Source of the DNA: Engraulis encrasicolus
Lineage: Eukaryota > Chordata > Actinopteri > Clupeiformes > Engraulidae
DNA length: 64,000 nt
Assembly: GCF_034702125.1 (NCBI RefSeq)
Contig: NC_085859.1
Coordinates: 5,038,136-5,102,135, forward strand
Reading direction: 5' to 3'
Made by a program: the position numbers and the translations under genes. The notes beneath the pieces were generated by a model. The model did not search any database. It saw nothing but the letters and a program-made list of their open reading frames with translations, and was not told the origin of the DNA. Positions 47,347 through 60,125 of the stretch are shown piece by piece; the stretch's first letter is position 1; each line of letters begins with the position of its first letter.

Positions 47347-47815
47347 TGAGTTGGCTGTCAGTCTCTTGACCAACGAAGACTTCAAATGTTCAGTCTGCAC
47401 AGGTGTACTGAAAGACCCAGTGTCCATCCCCTGTGGACACAGTTACTGCAAGCAGTGCATCACCTCATACTGGGAACAGCCTAGCCAAGCAGGCCACTAC
47501 GCCTGTCCCCAGTGTCCACGCACATACAGCTCCCACCCGGCACTCTACTCAAACTCAGCCTTGGCACTGGTGGTCCACAAGCTAGAGCACTTCAGTCCTG
47601 TCCTGCCTGCCCAAAGCTATGCTGGTCCTGGAGATGTGGAGTGTGATTTCTGCACCGGGCGGAAACTGAAGGCTGTTAAAACCTGTTTGACCTGCACTGC
47701 CTCCTTCTGCGGCACCCATGTGAAAGAGCACTACACTATTCCAGCACTGCAGAGACACACATTAGTGGAAGCTGTTGAAACCATGGAGGAGAAAATGGTC
47801 CACACTGAATTGAAG
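47347..47815 (+). CDS. RING finger plus B-box1-like exon of a fish TRIM (TRIM25-like) or RING-NLR gene
   Basis: The exon has acceptor gtctctacag, donor TTGAAG|gtatga and about 156 codons, open throughout. RING (C3HC4): CSVC-x11-C-G-H-x2-C-x2-C...CPQC. It is followed after about 55 residues by a zinc module CDFC-x7-C-x2-C-x4-C-x2-H...H (CDFCTGRKLKAVKTCLTCTA). These are the E3 ligase and B-box-type modules of teleost TRIM proteins, which ubiquitinate signalling partners in the cytosol in antiviral and inflammatory pathways (family knowledge). The second B-box usually found in the same exon of TRIM25-like genes is absent here. It enters in phase 2, matching the linker exon, and leaves in phase 0. 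This is the best-preserved exon of the locus. Confidence 0.85.
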
Positions 47816-48100
47816 GTATGAGAAGTGATTTGTGCTTTTGTTGTGGATAGACAAAGAAATACATGGATGGAGACAAATTGAAAAAAAAAATCATATGCAA
47901 AACAGAAATGATGCTGCAAAATACAGTTTCATATGTATGTAGAATGCTTCCAAAAGTGTTTCAGATTGACTGTTGTCTGAAAATGAGTTCATCATCTCAC
48001 TTAAGCAGCACTACCCAAACATTTTTCTCTCTCTATGCAAATTCTTGTATTGTCTGGTTTGGTTGAAAAAACTGATTTGGTTAACATTTTATGTTTAAAG

Positions 48101-48252
48101 GAGCCTCACAGGAGTGACTCTGGTGAGTCACCAATTCCCTCATGGAAGAGACATCGTCAAGAGGAGGACCCAGTGCTACATGTCATGACTGCCATGCAGC
48201 AGGAGATGCGTCAACTCAAAAGACAAGTCAGAAAGGAGGAGAAAAATATCAG
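48101..48252 (+). CDS. Basic/coiled-coil exon following RING exon
   Basis: The acceptor is tgtttaaag, entry is in phase 0 (matching the RING exon exit) and the donor is ATCAG|gtaaat (phase 2). It encodes EPHRSDSGESPIPSWKRHRQ, then VMTAMQQEMRQLKRQVRKEE, a short amphipathic, probably coiled-coil segment. It has no stops. It could be the start of the TRIM coiled coil. Confidence 0.65.
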
Positions 48253-48359
48253 GTAAATTTAAACACAAGGGTGAAAACAATGGAGACTTCATTGTCAGAG
48301 AAAGCATACTACCTAAAGTGCAGCTTTCCCCCTATTAATGTTATAACTGGTGAAAACTA

Positions 48360-50440
48360 ACAAACTGAAAGGATGTGGTGTTGAGTATCCCAAGTATTGC
48401 ACCATTACAATGAGTTGGCGCCGTGGCGCCGTGTCTGTGAGCCTGCCCCCTAACTCCAACTTCCCTTCCCTAAGGAGCTTCGCCACCATGCTTTCCACAA
48501 ACCCCCTACATCCAACCTCCACTGGGTGCACCTTTACTTTCCATCCTTTGTCCTATGCTTCAGTTGCAAGGTTGGAGTTTCTTGCGCTCAAAGGCTTCTT
48601 CAAGGGCAGGAATTAGACCAGAGGACAATGTCTGGACGCATAGTTGTTGTTGCTATCTTTGGAGGGACAACAAGCCTCTGGTCAATGAGGAGAGATCGTG
48701 GTTTGAGGGACCCCCTCTGTGCTTATCCCCTTCCCGCACAAACAGTGGCTGCTGAGTGTGAACATTCTGGATGCTGCTGGGCTTGCTGTCTGTTTACTCT
48801 CTTGCATTCAAGTTTTTCAGCCAGACACTTGAGAACTTGGTTGGGTCTCCAAGTGTATCTCCCTTGAGTGAGGCTGCTCCTGCAGCCAACCAGAATGTGT
48901 TTGAGTGTTGCAGGGGTTGTACACAGGGAGCAGGATGGGTCCAAGTGGAGATTAGTGGGAAAAGGTATCACATCATACGTTGCTCGGATGATGAAACTCA
49001 ACCGATTGGACTCCATGCCCCACAGTTCACTCCAGCTTAGTTTCTTTCTCTCGACCAAACAGAGTAGCAAAGGTTTACATATGAGGGTAGGACACTATGC
49101 ATCAGCCTTGATTATATCAGTCAGTGTAAGTCACAAAAAGATGTCTGTGGTGTTATTTGAAAGTTATTTTCTGGCTCTACAAATTACACAAACAGCATGG
49201 AACACAGCAACCCTCAGAATATGGTGATAGGGGTGAAATGAATAAAGAACCAAACACCCAATTTTTAGGTGTTGTTCATGACATTAGAGGCAATGTGTAG
49301 ACAAGAAACCGGCCATTTGTATGTTAAAATGTATACCAAATGTATGTTTTTTGATGTTCAATTTTTAATGTTTCAATGTATCATAATTCATATTGTGAAG
49401 GTTGTTGTATTCCATGCTGTGTGTAATTTGTAGAGCCAGAAAAGAGCTTCACACCTCAGACATCCTTTTGTGACTTACACTGACTGATATAATCGAGGCT
49501 GAATGCATAGTGTCCTCCCCTCATATGTAAACCTTTGCTAGTCTGTTTCTCCCTTAATATTGGTGTCAGATTCACATAAATGCAGTTCTGGGGTTCTATC
49601 TTGCTACTAAACAGGCACAGCAACTATGATTGAAATCTGTGTCGGCTCGGGTCCCAAAGTGGTCTGATTTCACACGAAATGACCCACATACATACGTGTT
49701 CACCAGCCTTTCCAGACGATTGGCATGGCTAAGTGAAACCTCGTACATGGTCAACGGCCACAGCATTCTGGGTAGCAGATCATACTGCTAACACCACAGC
49801 TTCAGTTTCCCTGTCAGTGCAGTGTTGTTAATCTGTTTAAGGCCGTTCACCAAATCCTGCTGGAGTTACTGATGTTGGTGGGTGACTTTGAGATCTGCGG
49901 TATACCACCGTCCAAGGCTCTTGAAGGGCTTCTCAAGGACCGTTGGAATTGGCTCCTCTCTGCTCGCCTTTTAGGTGTCCTTCAATGATGGAGATGCTGC
50001 GTGATTTGCATGGTTTGAATTGCATTCTTGCCCAATGGATGTTGGCTTGGAGCTTCTGAAGCAGACGTCTGGTGCAAGGTTTTGTAGTTGCAATGATGGT
50101 CATTTCGTACATGTAGGCCCTTGCTAGTGGAAGACACAGGCCGGTCTTCTCACCTCCCACCACCCACCGGGATGCCCGTATAATTAGCTCCATTGCCATG
50201 ACAAAGGCCAGTGAGGAAATTGTGCAGCCTGCCATGATGCCAATTTCCAGATGTTGCCAATCAGTTGTGTTGTTGTCGACCTTGACACAGAACTGTAGAT
50301 CCTGAAAGTAGCTCCTGACCAACTTTATTATGTGCTCTGGCACCCCAGAGTAGCTGAAGGCTGTCCACAGGATATTGTGGGAGACGGATCCAAAGGCATT
50401 TGCCAGGTCAAGAAAGATCACATGCAGTACACTGCCCAAA
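48360..50440 (-). mobile_element. LINE remnant (minus strand), split by a hairpin element
   Basis: From 50439 downward the minus strand reads FLDLANAFGSVSHNILW, GIMAGCTISSLAFVMAMELI and WARMQFKPCKSRSISI (reverse transcriptase). It continues through EKPFKSLGRWYTADLK and TGKLKLWC (49,930-49,780) to a terminal zinc-knuckle CSLCTTPATLKHILVGC (about 48,900). Stops and missing catalytic-box residues (MYEM where Y/MDDM is expected) show it is dead. The clade is not assigned (R2/I-like architecture suspected). Confidence 0.75.
49063..49542. mobile_element. 480-nt hairpin MITE inside the LINE
   Basis: Its ends are gtagcaaaggtttacatatg and the complement catatgtaaacctttgct. The arms are about 170 nt (agtcagtgtaagtcacaaaa / complement). 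It separates the LINE zinc-knuckle segment from the upstream domain. Confidence 0.75.
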
Positions 50441-50516
50441 AATTAAGGGAACATCATCATAATGTGTTGCTATTCCAAGTTAATCATGCTTCTAATCAGC
50501 CAGTCCCATAAGGAAG

Positions 50517-50922
50517 TGTGGGGTTTCTTCTCTATTACTGTCAGACAAGCACTTTGGGTCCAGTGAGTTTCTGCAGATTTCTTTATTCATTACTGCCCCA
50601 TAGAAATATGGGAACAGTCACATGGAACATCCTAACGAGAAATACCATTCTCGCTGATTTTAGGTAGGAATGCACACTGACTTGTGTCATCCCAGAGTCT
50701 TTTATACTCTGGGCTCACACAGCCCCATGGCCCTGCCAGGCCCTTTACAGATGCTAATTAGCTCAATCACACCTCATCTGAGCTGGCACTCAACCCAGAT
50801 TGCAATGCTTACACACTGGAACGATATAGACATAGTCACAGACATATACACATATATTCCTGCATATACATGTACATATAATAATCTGCATATGAATCAT
50901 ATAAGATAAAAAATTCACCACA
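50517..50922 (-). repeat. Long terminal repeat (3' LTR of the minus-strand element)
   Basis: A 406-nt sequence beginning TGTGG and ending CCACA, matching 59592-60014. A purine-rich tract on the minus strand (aaaatggggggg, complement of 50926-50937) adjoins it, as expected of a polypurine tract. Confidence 0.9.
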
Positions 50923-50939
50923 TAACCCCCCCATTTTGA

Positions 50940-53900
50940 GTCTCAAAAAGACTCACAAAGGGTTACAATTTTTTATCTTATATGCCTTCAATATTCAATC
51001 TTCAAATTTCAATTCTTAAATCGTGGCGAAAACCTTACATCTTGCAAAAACCCCATTCTGCCAATTTAAGGGAAAAACAAGACGTGAAGGGAAAATTCCA
51101 ACGATGGCTTCATTTCAATATGACAGCCCTGCATGTTCAGTTAAGAATTGATTTAACATGAATTTGTAACCATTCTGCATTAAAATTTTAACTGGGTACT
51201 GTAGGCCATCTGCAACCCTTAACCGTGTTACAGTGTTACACATTACATTATGGTTTATGTATCTATGATTAACCCATGATTCTGTTGACCATTCTACATT
51301 GTCTTGAGTTACACTAAATATTTGATTAGTTATATGTCTCTTCGCTATTTGCTTATCAATTTACTGTCTTCAAACTACCAGGAATATCCAATCATATCAT
51401 TTCACAAATACATTGCACACACTTTGTCATCCTATCAATGAATATGAAATATCACACTGTTTCCACTCAGCTATTGCCGTGATTTGACCTCTAATTAATT
51501 ATTCTGTTGTTATATGATTCATGTTTACATTGCTAACTATTCAAGTTGTGTAAGTGGCAAGAATCTGACATTCTGTACATTAACTCTGAATGATATGGCA
51601 ATTTGTCTAGCTCTGTGTCAGAACTTAATCAACTTTCTCATCATAACATTCCTAACTGATTCATCGTGCTCATTTCAAAGTTCAACCACAGTGACTCAAT
51701 TTCATTCACTGATATGCCCATGTCATTTCTTGCTTCTGTCACTGCTTCCTCCTCCATGGCTCAGTCTCCCAGAGTCTATTGTTCTCTGTGATGTATGCAA
51801 TTTGGCTTGCTGTTGTTTGTTGCGTCTTTTGTTATCAAGATGTTAATGACTTTTAATCCTGTCTTAGCTCCTTTCGAGGTTGAACATTTGTGTTCCCAAG
51901 TGTTGTGTTTCGGTTGCTTTCATGTGTTAGGGATTTCTGAAGTCCTTTGAAATGTATGCATTGTCTTGATGCCTTTTCTTCCTTCGGCTACACATCGAAA
52001 ACAGCTCCCCCATTTCGACAGTAGATGTGCCCAGTCTATTTGATGGTTTGTTAATTCACTTTGAATCCCTCCTAGTTTTGCCTCAGGTGTGAAATTTCTT
52101 CCTTTGTTGACTTGAACCCCCCGAGTCAGCCCATGGATAGACTGCCGTTCGGTGTTCTTCATCTTGATTAGCTTTCAGTTGTAAATGACTTGCTGTCCGC
52201 CTGGTGGGTTTTCCAGCCCCTGGTCTCCAGTGTGTCCTGGGTACTGGCCTCCTGTTCTGGTCTGACTCCCATCGTGTCCTCTAACTCCTTCTCAGCTGGC
52301 TCCCTCGTCTTCGTTGGCTGACGACTGTCCCCTCCCTGGGATCGACCTCTGTCACCTCCGTTGTAAACCTCAGTCACTGGCCACCATCTCCGCCCTGGTC
52401 GATCTGTAAAGACACAAACAGCGCAGTATCAATTCTTCGGATAGACTATCTCAATTTCACACTCTCATTCATTAGCCAACTCAGACATACACAATCTAAC
52501 TAGTACTTTCACATTTCTCACACAATTCAATCTCTAAACACTCTTAATTCCTGTCTAATCTACTAACACTTTTATCATCAATCTAAACAATTTGTTCTCT
52601 ACTCTCCAGTCAAATTCTATAGCAATTTTCTTAAATCCTCTCCTTTAACTTACCTCCTGAATTATGTAAACCTCTTTCAACTATAAATTTCAAATTTCTT
52701 CAAATTTCTTCTAATTTCTGTAAATTTTCCCACTTTTCTTTGCCAATTTTCTAATCTTCTATTTTTTTCTTTCCATGTTTAATCAACCTATGCACCCCCC
52801 TTTTTTCACTTTTGTAGCCTAAGCTACAATTGTGAAAATTACATTTGTAACTCCCAATTCTCCAGCCTTCTCACTGGAATACGGTCATTGGATTCCTATT
52901 TTAGCGGTTGGAAACAGACCCATTGTTAGTTTCAGTGGGGAAACATCAGTATGTTAATTTTAGATGTTAGTTGGGGTTAATATCAGTGTTAGATATTTTC
53001 ATAGCTTCATGCAAAGATATGACATGCAGTAGGGCGTTTCCAACTGATGTTATAAATGTTTTCAAAACACATTTAATCTGTCAGTCGGTTTCGTTCAGTC
53101 AGTCATTGCTTGCTTGAATTGATTCCATTGAAATGATTCAACCCCTTTTCCTTTGCAAACACACCCCTGTATTTCCAAAAATGTTTTCCCTTCGTTCACT
53201 ACCATATCTCCCCAATCAAATTTGCTTCCTTTTTTAAGTAGCCAAAGTTTCCTGCACCGTTCAGATTTTTATTTTATTTTTCACCAGTTATATCAGATCA
53301 ACTATTCCCTTTGCAAGTCTGGCTGCTTGCAATTTATTAGTTCAAACTGGTTTCACCTCCTGCTGGAGCCCCCTTCACACCTTCTGTGACTTCGTCCAGC
53401 TAATCAGGGTTTTCAATCAAGACTGTGGCCATTCAGTATTCATATGCAAACCCCTCTTCCTGGGTGACTCTCTCCCGCTCTTAGCTAAAATGTCAGCTCC
53501 TTTTCACCAATCTGTCCTCCACTTCCAGATAAATATCCGGTAATTCCAAATACTCCATTCAAATTGTACTTCATACATTCAATCTCGCTCACTTTCATAT
53601 TTGCATTCCAATTTGTAAACCACATTTCTCTCAGCCACCTATTCCACACATTCTCTCCATAGAATTTCTATGCTATGGATTGATGTCCAAATGCCATTAC
53701 ACTCTTCTGTAGTTCCTGATATCTTTAAACTTGGCATATCTAATACAACCATACACAGAAATATCCATCTCTCTCTGCCGACACACCACAGTCATTCCTC
53801 ACTCTTTCACTCATTGCATTTGACCCACTCTCATACATACAAGCTTCTTATCTCAGACCATTATCTAACATGTTAACCTATTAGACAATAAGTACTTTGA

Positions 53901-55603
53901 ATTTTGAGCATTGTATCCTGAATTTGTGCTGCCTAATGCACCTCTATGCTACCCATGAAACTCTATAGTATTTTGCTTTTATCACTCCAAATGTTCTCTC
54001 ACCTTAAATCCACCAATTTCTGCTACGCCCATTACCAATGTGTCACTAGCCTATTTGATCTTTTCTCCTTGCCAAGAAATGCTGACTCTGTCAATTACCG
54101 GTACCTTTGTCTACACTGGTGCATTGATCATAGCCTTGAAGTTGGCCCATTCTTTCTTCTCTCAGCAGACAAACACTTCCACCCTTTGTCCATCGCAGCC
54201 CATTATCATAATCCAATTTAAGATAAGACCTTCCTGTCTTCGTCATTCACTCCATGCTAAATTGTTTGTTAACTTTGAGCTCTTTCCAGTCACTTCTTCC
54301 TTTTCAAATGTTTAACAGCCAACTTTAAAAGTCTAAGAACCACTTCAGACCAGTGATAACACAATTGCCCACAGGGCCCAGCCAGTCTGGGAGTGCTCCC
54401 ACACCTGTTAAATCACACTGGGTCTCCACTCCTCATAGACTGTCAACCACTCCTTGCCCCCTGGTCATCAATGCATTGCAAATCTATGTTAAGTATTCTC
54501 AACTTAGTTTTTGTAGTTGCCAGCACCTTAACATCCATTGCTTTCTTTAATTCTTCAAGATCAGACATGTTAATGTTTTCCTTCCAGACCGTCGGCACCT
54601 CTCCTTGCCACACTCCATTTAAATCTTAAAACACTCAACCCCCTCTATGTTGGGGCAGACACAGCTCTCTCTCACCCAAACCAAGCACTAACTCTCTGTT
54701 CAGTGAATCTCTCAAACCCTTATTTTCTTGCCCATATGTTTCTCCTTTTTTATTTTATTTTATTTTATTTTTCCCACAAGGAATATTCCATTCCATTCCG
54801 CTCTTTCCAAATGAAAATTAAAAGCTAGTTCCGGCTTCCAGCTTCCAAATAGTCACTTCAGCTTCCATCTCTCTCCCCATTTCCATGGTAATTAACCTCT
54901 AGTGGCCAAACAGAGTACCACACATCCACAGAAATGTACTTTTTCTCCTCGTATGATGTTAAAATACCTTATCAGTTCACACTGCATGCATTTTCACCCC
55001 AATTCAAATTTCTGCATAGCCATTCTGACTTCCACACTTCCTGCTAGCCTATATGATTTCACATTCAACACACAGTCAAAGCTTATTGAACAGATCATAT
55101 ACAGCCGCAACCACCAACCATGCTACTCGCCATGTCACCACTCTGTTAGCTCCCACTCTTTAGTTACCTTGTTGCTCCACTTCATTCCTTCTTCCATTCT
55201 TATTCTATCAAAGTAGGCTATCTTTCTATCTTGCCATGTATATTATACACTGAAATAATTCCAGCCAACACAGTCTATATGGCCTCTCAGCCCTTTGCTT
55301 TTCATCCCTACCTGACCTGTTCCTTCTACACTAGATACCTCCATCCAAAAGAAATAATTCTTTCCATCTATTCACACTTTCAAAAACCTTTTAATTCTCT
55401 GTACTTTCTTCTCATCTTTCAATCCAATCATTACCTACAAGCCAATCAATGTTTTCTCTCTTTTTTTTCTTTCTCCTTTCTTTCTCTTTTTCTTTTCTTC
55501 TCTCTGATATCACACCATATACAGAGCCACACAAATCACACACACATACATTCTGTTTGTGGATCCACACACACACACACACACACAATAACACTTCACA
55601 CAC
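50940..55603 (-). other. Interior of the LTR retrotransposon, no gene resolved
   Basis: T/C-rich on the + strand, with only short minus-strand frames (for example 51920-52162 and 52168-52377) that I cannot assign to a retroviral domain. Confidence 0.5.
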
Positions 55604-55611
55604 ATTGGCAT

Positions 55612-56573
55612 TAGGGGTGCAACGGATCAGAAATCTCACAGTTCGGATTGTTCCTCGGATCAGAGCCCACGGATCGGATCATTTTTTGGATCAGCAAATT
55701 TTTTTTTATTTTTTTTTAAATCGATAAGACAAATAAACATAAGCTGTGTATTTGTTAGGGGTGGGCATAGATAATTTTTGAATGTAGATTAATCTCATTG
55801 CAATTATGAAATTAATCTAGATTAATCTATATCAAAATGTCTAATTCAGAATATGCACACTACCAAAATAATGGCTTAAAGTCTTGTGACTTACTGACAG
55901 ATGGCGCATAGACCAGAGCTCATGTCCTTAATTGTACATGCAAATGCAGATAAATGCATCAATCTTTTATTGAAACACAATTGCCTCAGCGGTTCAGCAT
56001 TTCAGAGAGAGAGAGAGAGAGAGAGAGAGAATCGGCATTGACTGTTAAAAAGGGCAGCGGCTGCTTTAAGAAGGCGGAGACTCTGCAGGGACATCAGAGC
56101 GCACAGAATGTCTAACCAGATGATTTAACCTGCTCGCTGTCCTCAAAATGTCAGAGGAGTCACAACACGAAATGAATGAAGTTTGCCAAAGTTTTATATC
56201 ACACGCGACAATCGCGGTACGTTACATGAGCATATCTCACTGCGTCGCAAATGCGCTGAACTCAACCGATCGCAACACAAACATTTAGCGAGAGTAGTTC
56301 TAGACATTGACAGTTTGAGTTTGACAGTCAGTCTTCAAAATGCATTTACAGTAGGCTATCACACGGAATGTTTTGCAACTATGGCACAGGCAAGATTTCG
56401 GGAACAGTTTGTGTTGTTGTTTGTGTTCCATGCAGTGCGTGAGGTAGACGTCCCAAACGACTAGATTGAACATGCGCACAATTTCATAAATCGATCCGCG
56501 GACCATGTGTGTGCCGAACCGAAATGATTGGTCCGAACGGACCACGGATCAATGATGATCCGTTGCGCCACTA
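55612..56573. mobile_element. hAT element nested in the LTR retrotransposon
   Basis: Ends TAGGGGTGCAACGGATCA / TGATCCGTTGCGCCACTA are flanked by ATTGGCAT (55604-55611) and ATTTGCAT (56574-56581), 7 of 8 identical. Further cggatc strings lie near both ends. An unrelated taggggtgggcatagat repeat start sits inside at 55757. No transposase frame. Confidence 0.82.
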
Positions 56574-57103
56574 ATTTGCATACTCTCTCTCTATATATTT
56601 CTCTCTTTATGGCCAAATTCACATACAGCAAAAATTATTAACTTCCACTATTACAATTACACCAGAGGTTGATCCATAATTAAAATTATTTTTCATCTTC
56701 CGACGGGGAAAAAGCTAAACATCTTCACCTAGTATTTAAATTTGTCCATACAATTATTCCTCTGCTCCCTGAGTAATACCACACACACACAGTAGGCCTA
56801 CACTCATACACACCGAGATCTCTCGTAATGAACTGTGCCTGTCTTACATCCAAGATATTATGAAAGTCCTTCTACCAATTCAAACCTCGTTCATAAATCA
56901 TAGCTTCTTGTCATAAAATACATGATCTAGCCACCTTGTCATTCGCCACACACCCTTCGATAATATCCTTACATAAGATCATCCATTCATCACTCAGCGC
57001 TCCATTTGGCCGATTCTCACAAAAATACGACTGCCCATCATACGTCTTTGGGATCGACCACCTCTCGCATGAATGCCCTTCAGAATTTAAACACTGCTTT
57101 TAA

Positions 57104-59016
57104 CACTAGAACTACCACGGAGGGGTCAATTGACCTTTTTACCTAAAAGACCCACAAGAGGGTCATTTGACCCTTTGGACCCCCTGCGGACACTCCTTTT
57201 GTTGTGGAAATGGGGCTGTTAGCAGCTCACAGCTGTCACTTGAGTCACAGAGTCGCTTGAGCCTGTGTGGGGAAGGGGACCCCAAGGCAAGCTTTTAGTA
57301 TTGAGGTAGGTTATGAATAGTAGCAATTTGCACGCTCTCTGCATACAACCAATGAGAGTGAATTACGATATATCCCACAAGTCCAGCTCACCATGTTTTA
57401 AAAAAATAAAATACACAAACATATCTATATTGCTATTTCAAACATATTTGTGTGGATAATGGTTGCCATCATTGACCTAAAGAAATATAGTAATTAAACA
57501 TAGGCTACCTTGCTACTTTGCTGTTGTTATAATTTAAATGAACCACCGTCATGTTGTAGTCTACCCTGCTGGTCTATAATAGCGTCCGATGGCTATGGCT
57601 AGGCTAATGGAAGTGCATTAGATTATTCGAGTACTTGCAGGCCCGGGCCCGTCGGCCAAGGAAGGGGCGAACTCGGGCCCCCTCACAGGCCTGGGGGGCC
57701 CGGGCCCGGGGGCAGTTGTCCCCCCAGCCCCCCCTATAGGCCCGCCCCTGCCTCTAGCGCTAGAAGTCTCTCAAAACGAGATGAATAAGGTAAAACAAAA
57801 ACAATCATGTAGATGGGTCATATAGTCACAGCAATGCTGCTCAATATGTTCTTCACACAGTCAATACAACCCACTGTGTTTCCAATCCTAGAGTGCACGC
57901 ATATGCAGATTTTTTTGGGGGTAGTTTTTGATACAAAGAGAACAGGCACATAATGTACGTAATGCTTTGGTCATACACTGCATTGTAAAGCTGGATTCCA
58001 AATGTAAAGAGGAGGATACTGACACCCTCAGAATTGGAAACCCAGTCTGCACAGTGTTGGCTACTTATATGTTTCAAAATGATAAACAATGAATAATTGA
58101 CTTACCTGCACATACTGGTGCTACAGCTCTTACTCTGCCAGTATTTCTATCAACTGATACTCTGTATATTTGTTTCATAGCGATTCGTTTCTGGATTGGA
58201 TTGGTCAAATAGATTAGTCACCTGCAATGTGGAACTCTCCTCATTTGTTAGGCAAAAATGATGTTACTTGTTATATACTAACCTGAGTATCATAATTTTG
58301 ATATGACATCTTCCAAAACGTTCCAAAATATTTTATCCCAATTCCCTAACACTATCTTGAAAATTGAGCAGACTATTCTGCATATGATGACTTATATGAA
58401 GAAAATATGCTGACATGTTTTCAGGACAACCATTACACTGACAATCAACCAATTGGGATAAATCAGCAAGGTACATTCATTTGAAAATTGTACTAAATGT
58501 AAGCTGATTGTGTTAACTGTAGGATACTTGTACATAGCTATTTGCAAGGATGTACTACATGATTGAGACATGTACAAAAGCATTTGAAATTTGATGAAAG
58601 CAATGATAAATGCCATTCTGTTGTGAGGAACTGCAAATTAGTTTTGGGATTTGTCCCAAAGAATGACATCTCAGTTTCAAGAAATGAGCCAAACCAATGG
58701 AGAAAAACTGTAACACACTGTCCGCCAAGCTGTGCTATCTGTCTTTGCTGCTGATATCTTCATGCAAGTTGCTATTTACCTGTGGTGATTTTTGAGGCTG
58801 ACAGCCCTTGGGAAGAAGCTGTCTGTCCCTGTTTGGCTTGGCTGTTACCACTGTAAGGTGTGACCTCCTCACCCCTCACCCCACACATGGCCCCTAACAG
58901 CCTCATTACCATAACAAAATGAGTCATTAGTGTATTAGGTAAAAGCCGGCGGGTCAAATGACCCCTCTCTGGTAGCCTATTTCTAGGTAGGCAGAAAAAT
59001 CCTGGTAGTTCTAGTG
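57104..59016. mobile_element. piggyBac-type element nested in the LTR retrotransposon
   Basis: TTAA flanks both ends (57100-57103, 59017-59020). Terminal repeats CACTAGAACTACCA / TGGTAGTTCTAGTG are exact, with 'gggtcaattgacc/gggtcaaatgacc' subterminal motifs. At 1913 nt, the interior has only short frames that I could not match to a piggyBac transposase. A gggcccggg-rich run lies at 57645-57735. Confidence 0.88.
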
Positions 59017-59591
59017 TTAAGGCCACATATTTCAGTGTGCAGTGTGCTACCCTAGTTTACGCAACTCTCCCTCACCTAAAGAACAATATTTTGAGCATCT
59101 ATTTTTGCTGATCGTCCAATTCATATCCAAAAATGAGCCTGTCCAACCTAAGACCTTGAAATCGACCACCTACCACATACGCCGTTCATATTGTACACCG
59201 CTTCTAATAGGCCACATAAAAGTGTGCAGTGCCCGCCATTTGTATAACTCAAACACTCCCTCATTCTCGGTAATATGCTGGATCATCCATTTTTGGTTTC
59301 TTTATCGTCCCCAACCTCATCATTTCAAACAACTGTACATTTCAGCTTAACTTCCCACTTCCTTAGCTAACATAATACAATTATTTGAAATAATTAACGT
59401 TATTGGAATCTACTCACCGGGCCCAGAGTGCAGCCCAACTTTTGCCGTCGGCAGGTCTTTGATGAACTTCTTCCAGTAGGTTCCTTCCACTTCTTACTTG
59501 GCCAAGTTTTTTGAGATGTTGTCCTTCCTGGAATAGTCCATCTTTCCCCTGTCTGCAGCTCCATCATCATCCCACTTCTGACACCATTAAA

Positions 59592-60014
59592 TGTGGGTTT
59601 CTTCTCTATTACTGTCAGACAAGCACTTTGGGTCCAGTGAGTTTCTGCAGATTTCTTTATTCATTACTGCCCCATAGAAATATGGAACAGTAACATGGAA
59701 CATCCTAACGAGAAGTACCATTCTCGCTGATCTTAGGTAGGAATGCACACTGACTTGTGTCATTCCAGAGTCTTTTATACTCTGGGCTCACACAGCCGCA
59801 TGGCCCTGCCAGCCCTTTACAGATGCTAATTAGCTCAATCACACCTCATCTGAGCTGGCACTCATCCCAAATTACAATGCTGACACACTGGAACGATATA
59901 TACATAGCCACAGACATATACATATAGTCATATACACATATCTCAATATTCCTGCATATACATGTACATATAATAATCTGCATATGAATCATATAAGATA
60001 AAACATTCACCACA
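59592..60014 (-). repeat. Long terminal repeat (5' LTR of the minus-strand element)
   Basis: A 423-nt partner of 50517-50922, differing by small indels (an extra catatagtcatatacacata-like stretch near 59925) and a few substitutions. The primer binding site lies 5 nt inside it. Confidence 0.9.
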
Positions 60015-60125
60015 GAAGCAGCAGTGATTATGAATCTATTTTGCCTACTGTTGTGTAACTTTAATGATGGACACTACCCAAAACATGTATTCTGTTCATA
60101 TATGCATTATTTGGATGCGGTCTGA

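Larger units (their letters stand above)
50517..60014 (-). mobile_element. 9.5-kb LTR retrotransposon, minus strand, coding-dead
   Basis: Paired LTRs (50517-50922, 59592-60014) are flanked by the 4-bp duplication GAAG (50513-50516, 60015-60018). Next to the right LTR, 59569-59586 reads, as the complement, an 18-nt primer binding site that matches the 3' end of vertebrate tRNA-Leu(CAA) (TGGTGTCAGAAGTGGGAT). The polypurine tract adjoins the left LTR. The interior is strongly T/C-rich on the + strand and has no long minus-strand frame, so gag/pol could not be recognised. It is a decayed or non-autonomous copy. TSD length and PBS spacing suit a Gypsy- or ERV-like element. Two DNA transposons are nested inside. 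Confidence 0.88.

Noticed and set aside
51920..52377. Minus-strand frames as possible retroviral gag or env pieces
   Set aside because: No recognisable zinc knuckle, protease, reverse transcriptase or envelope motif; kept only as unassigned interior.
56183..56464. 93-codon frame within the nested hAT
   Set aside because: No hAT transposase motif (no RW or dimerisation C-terminal signature) and it is not bounded by a plausible start context.
57853..58754. Possible piggyBac transposase fragments inside the 57104-59016 element
   Set aside because: Short frames on both strands; I could not identify the DDD-domain or the cysteine-rich tail with confidence.
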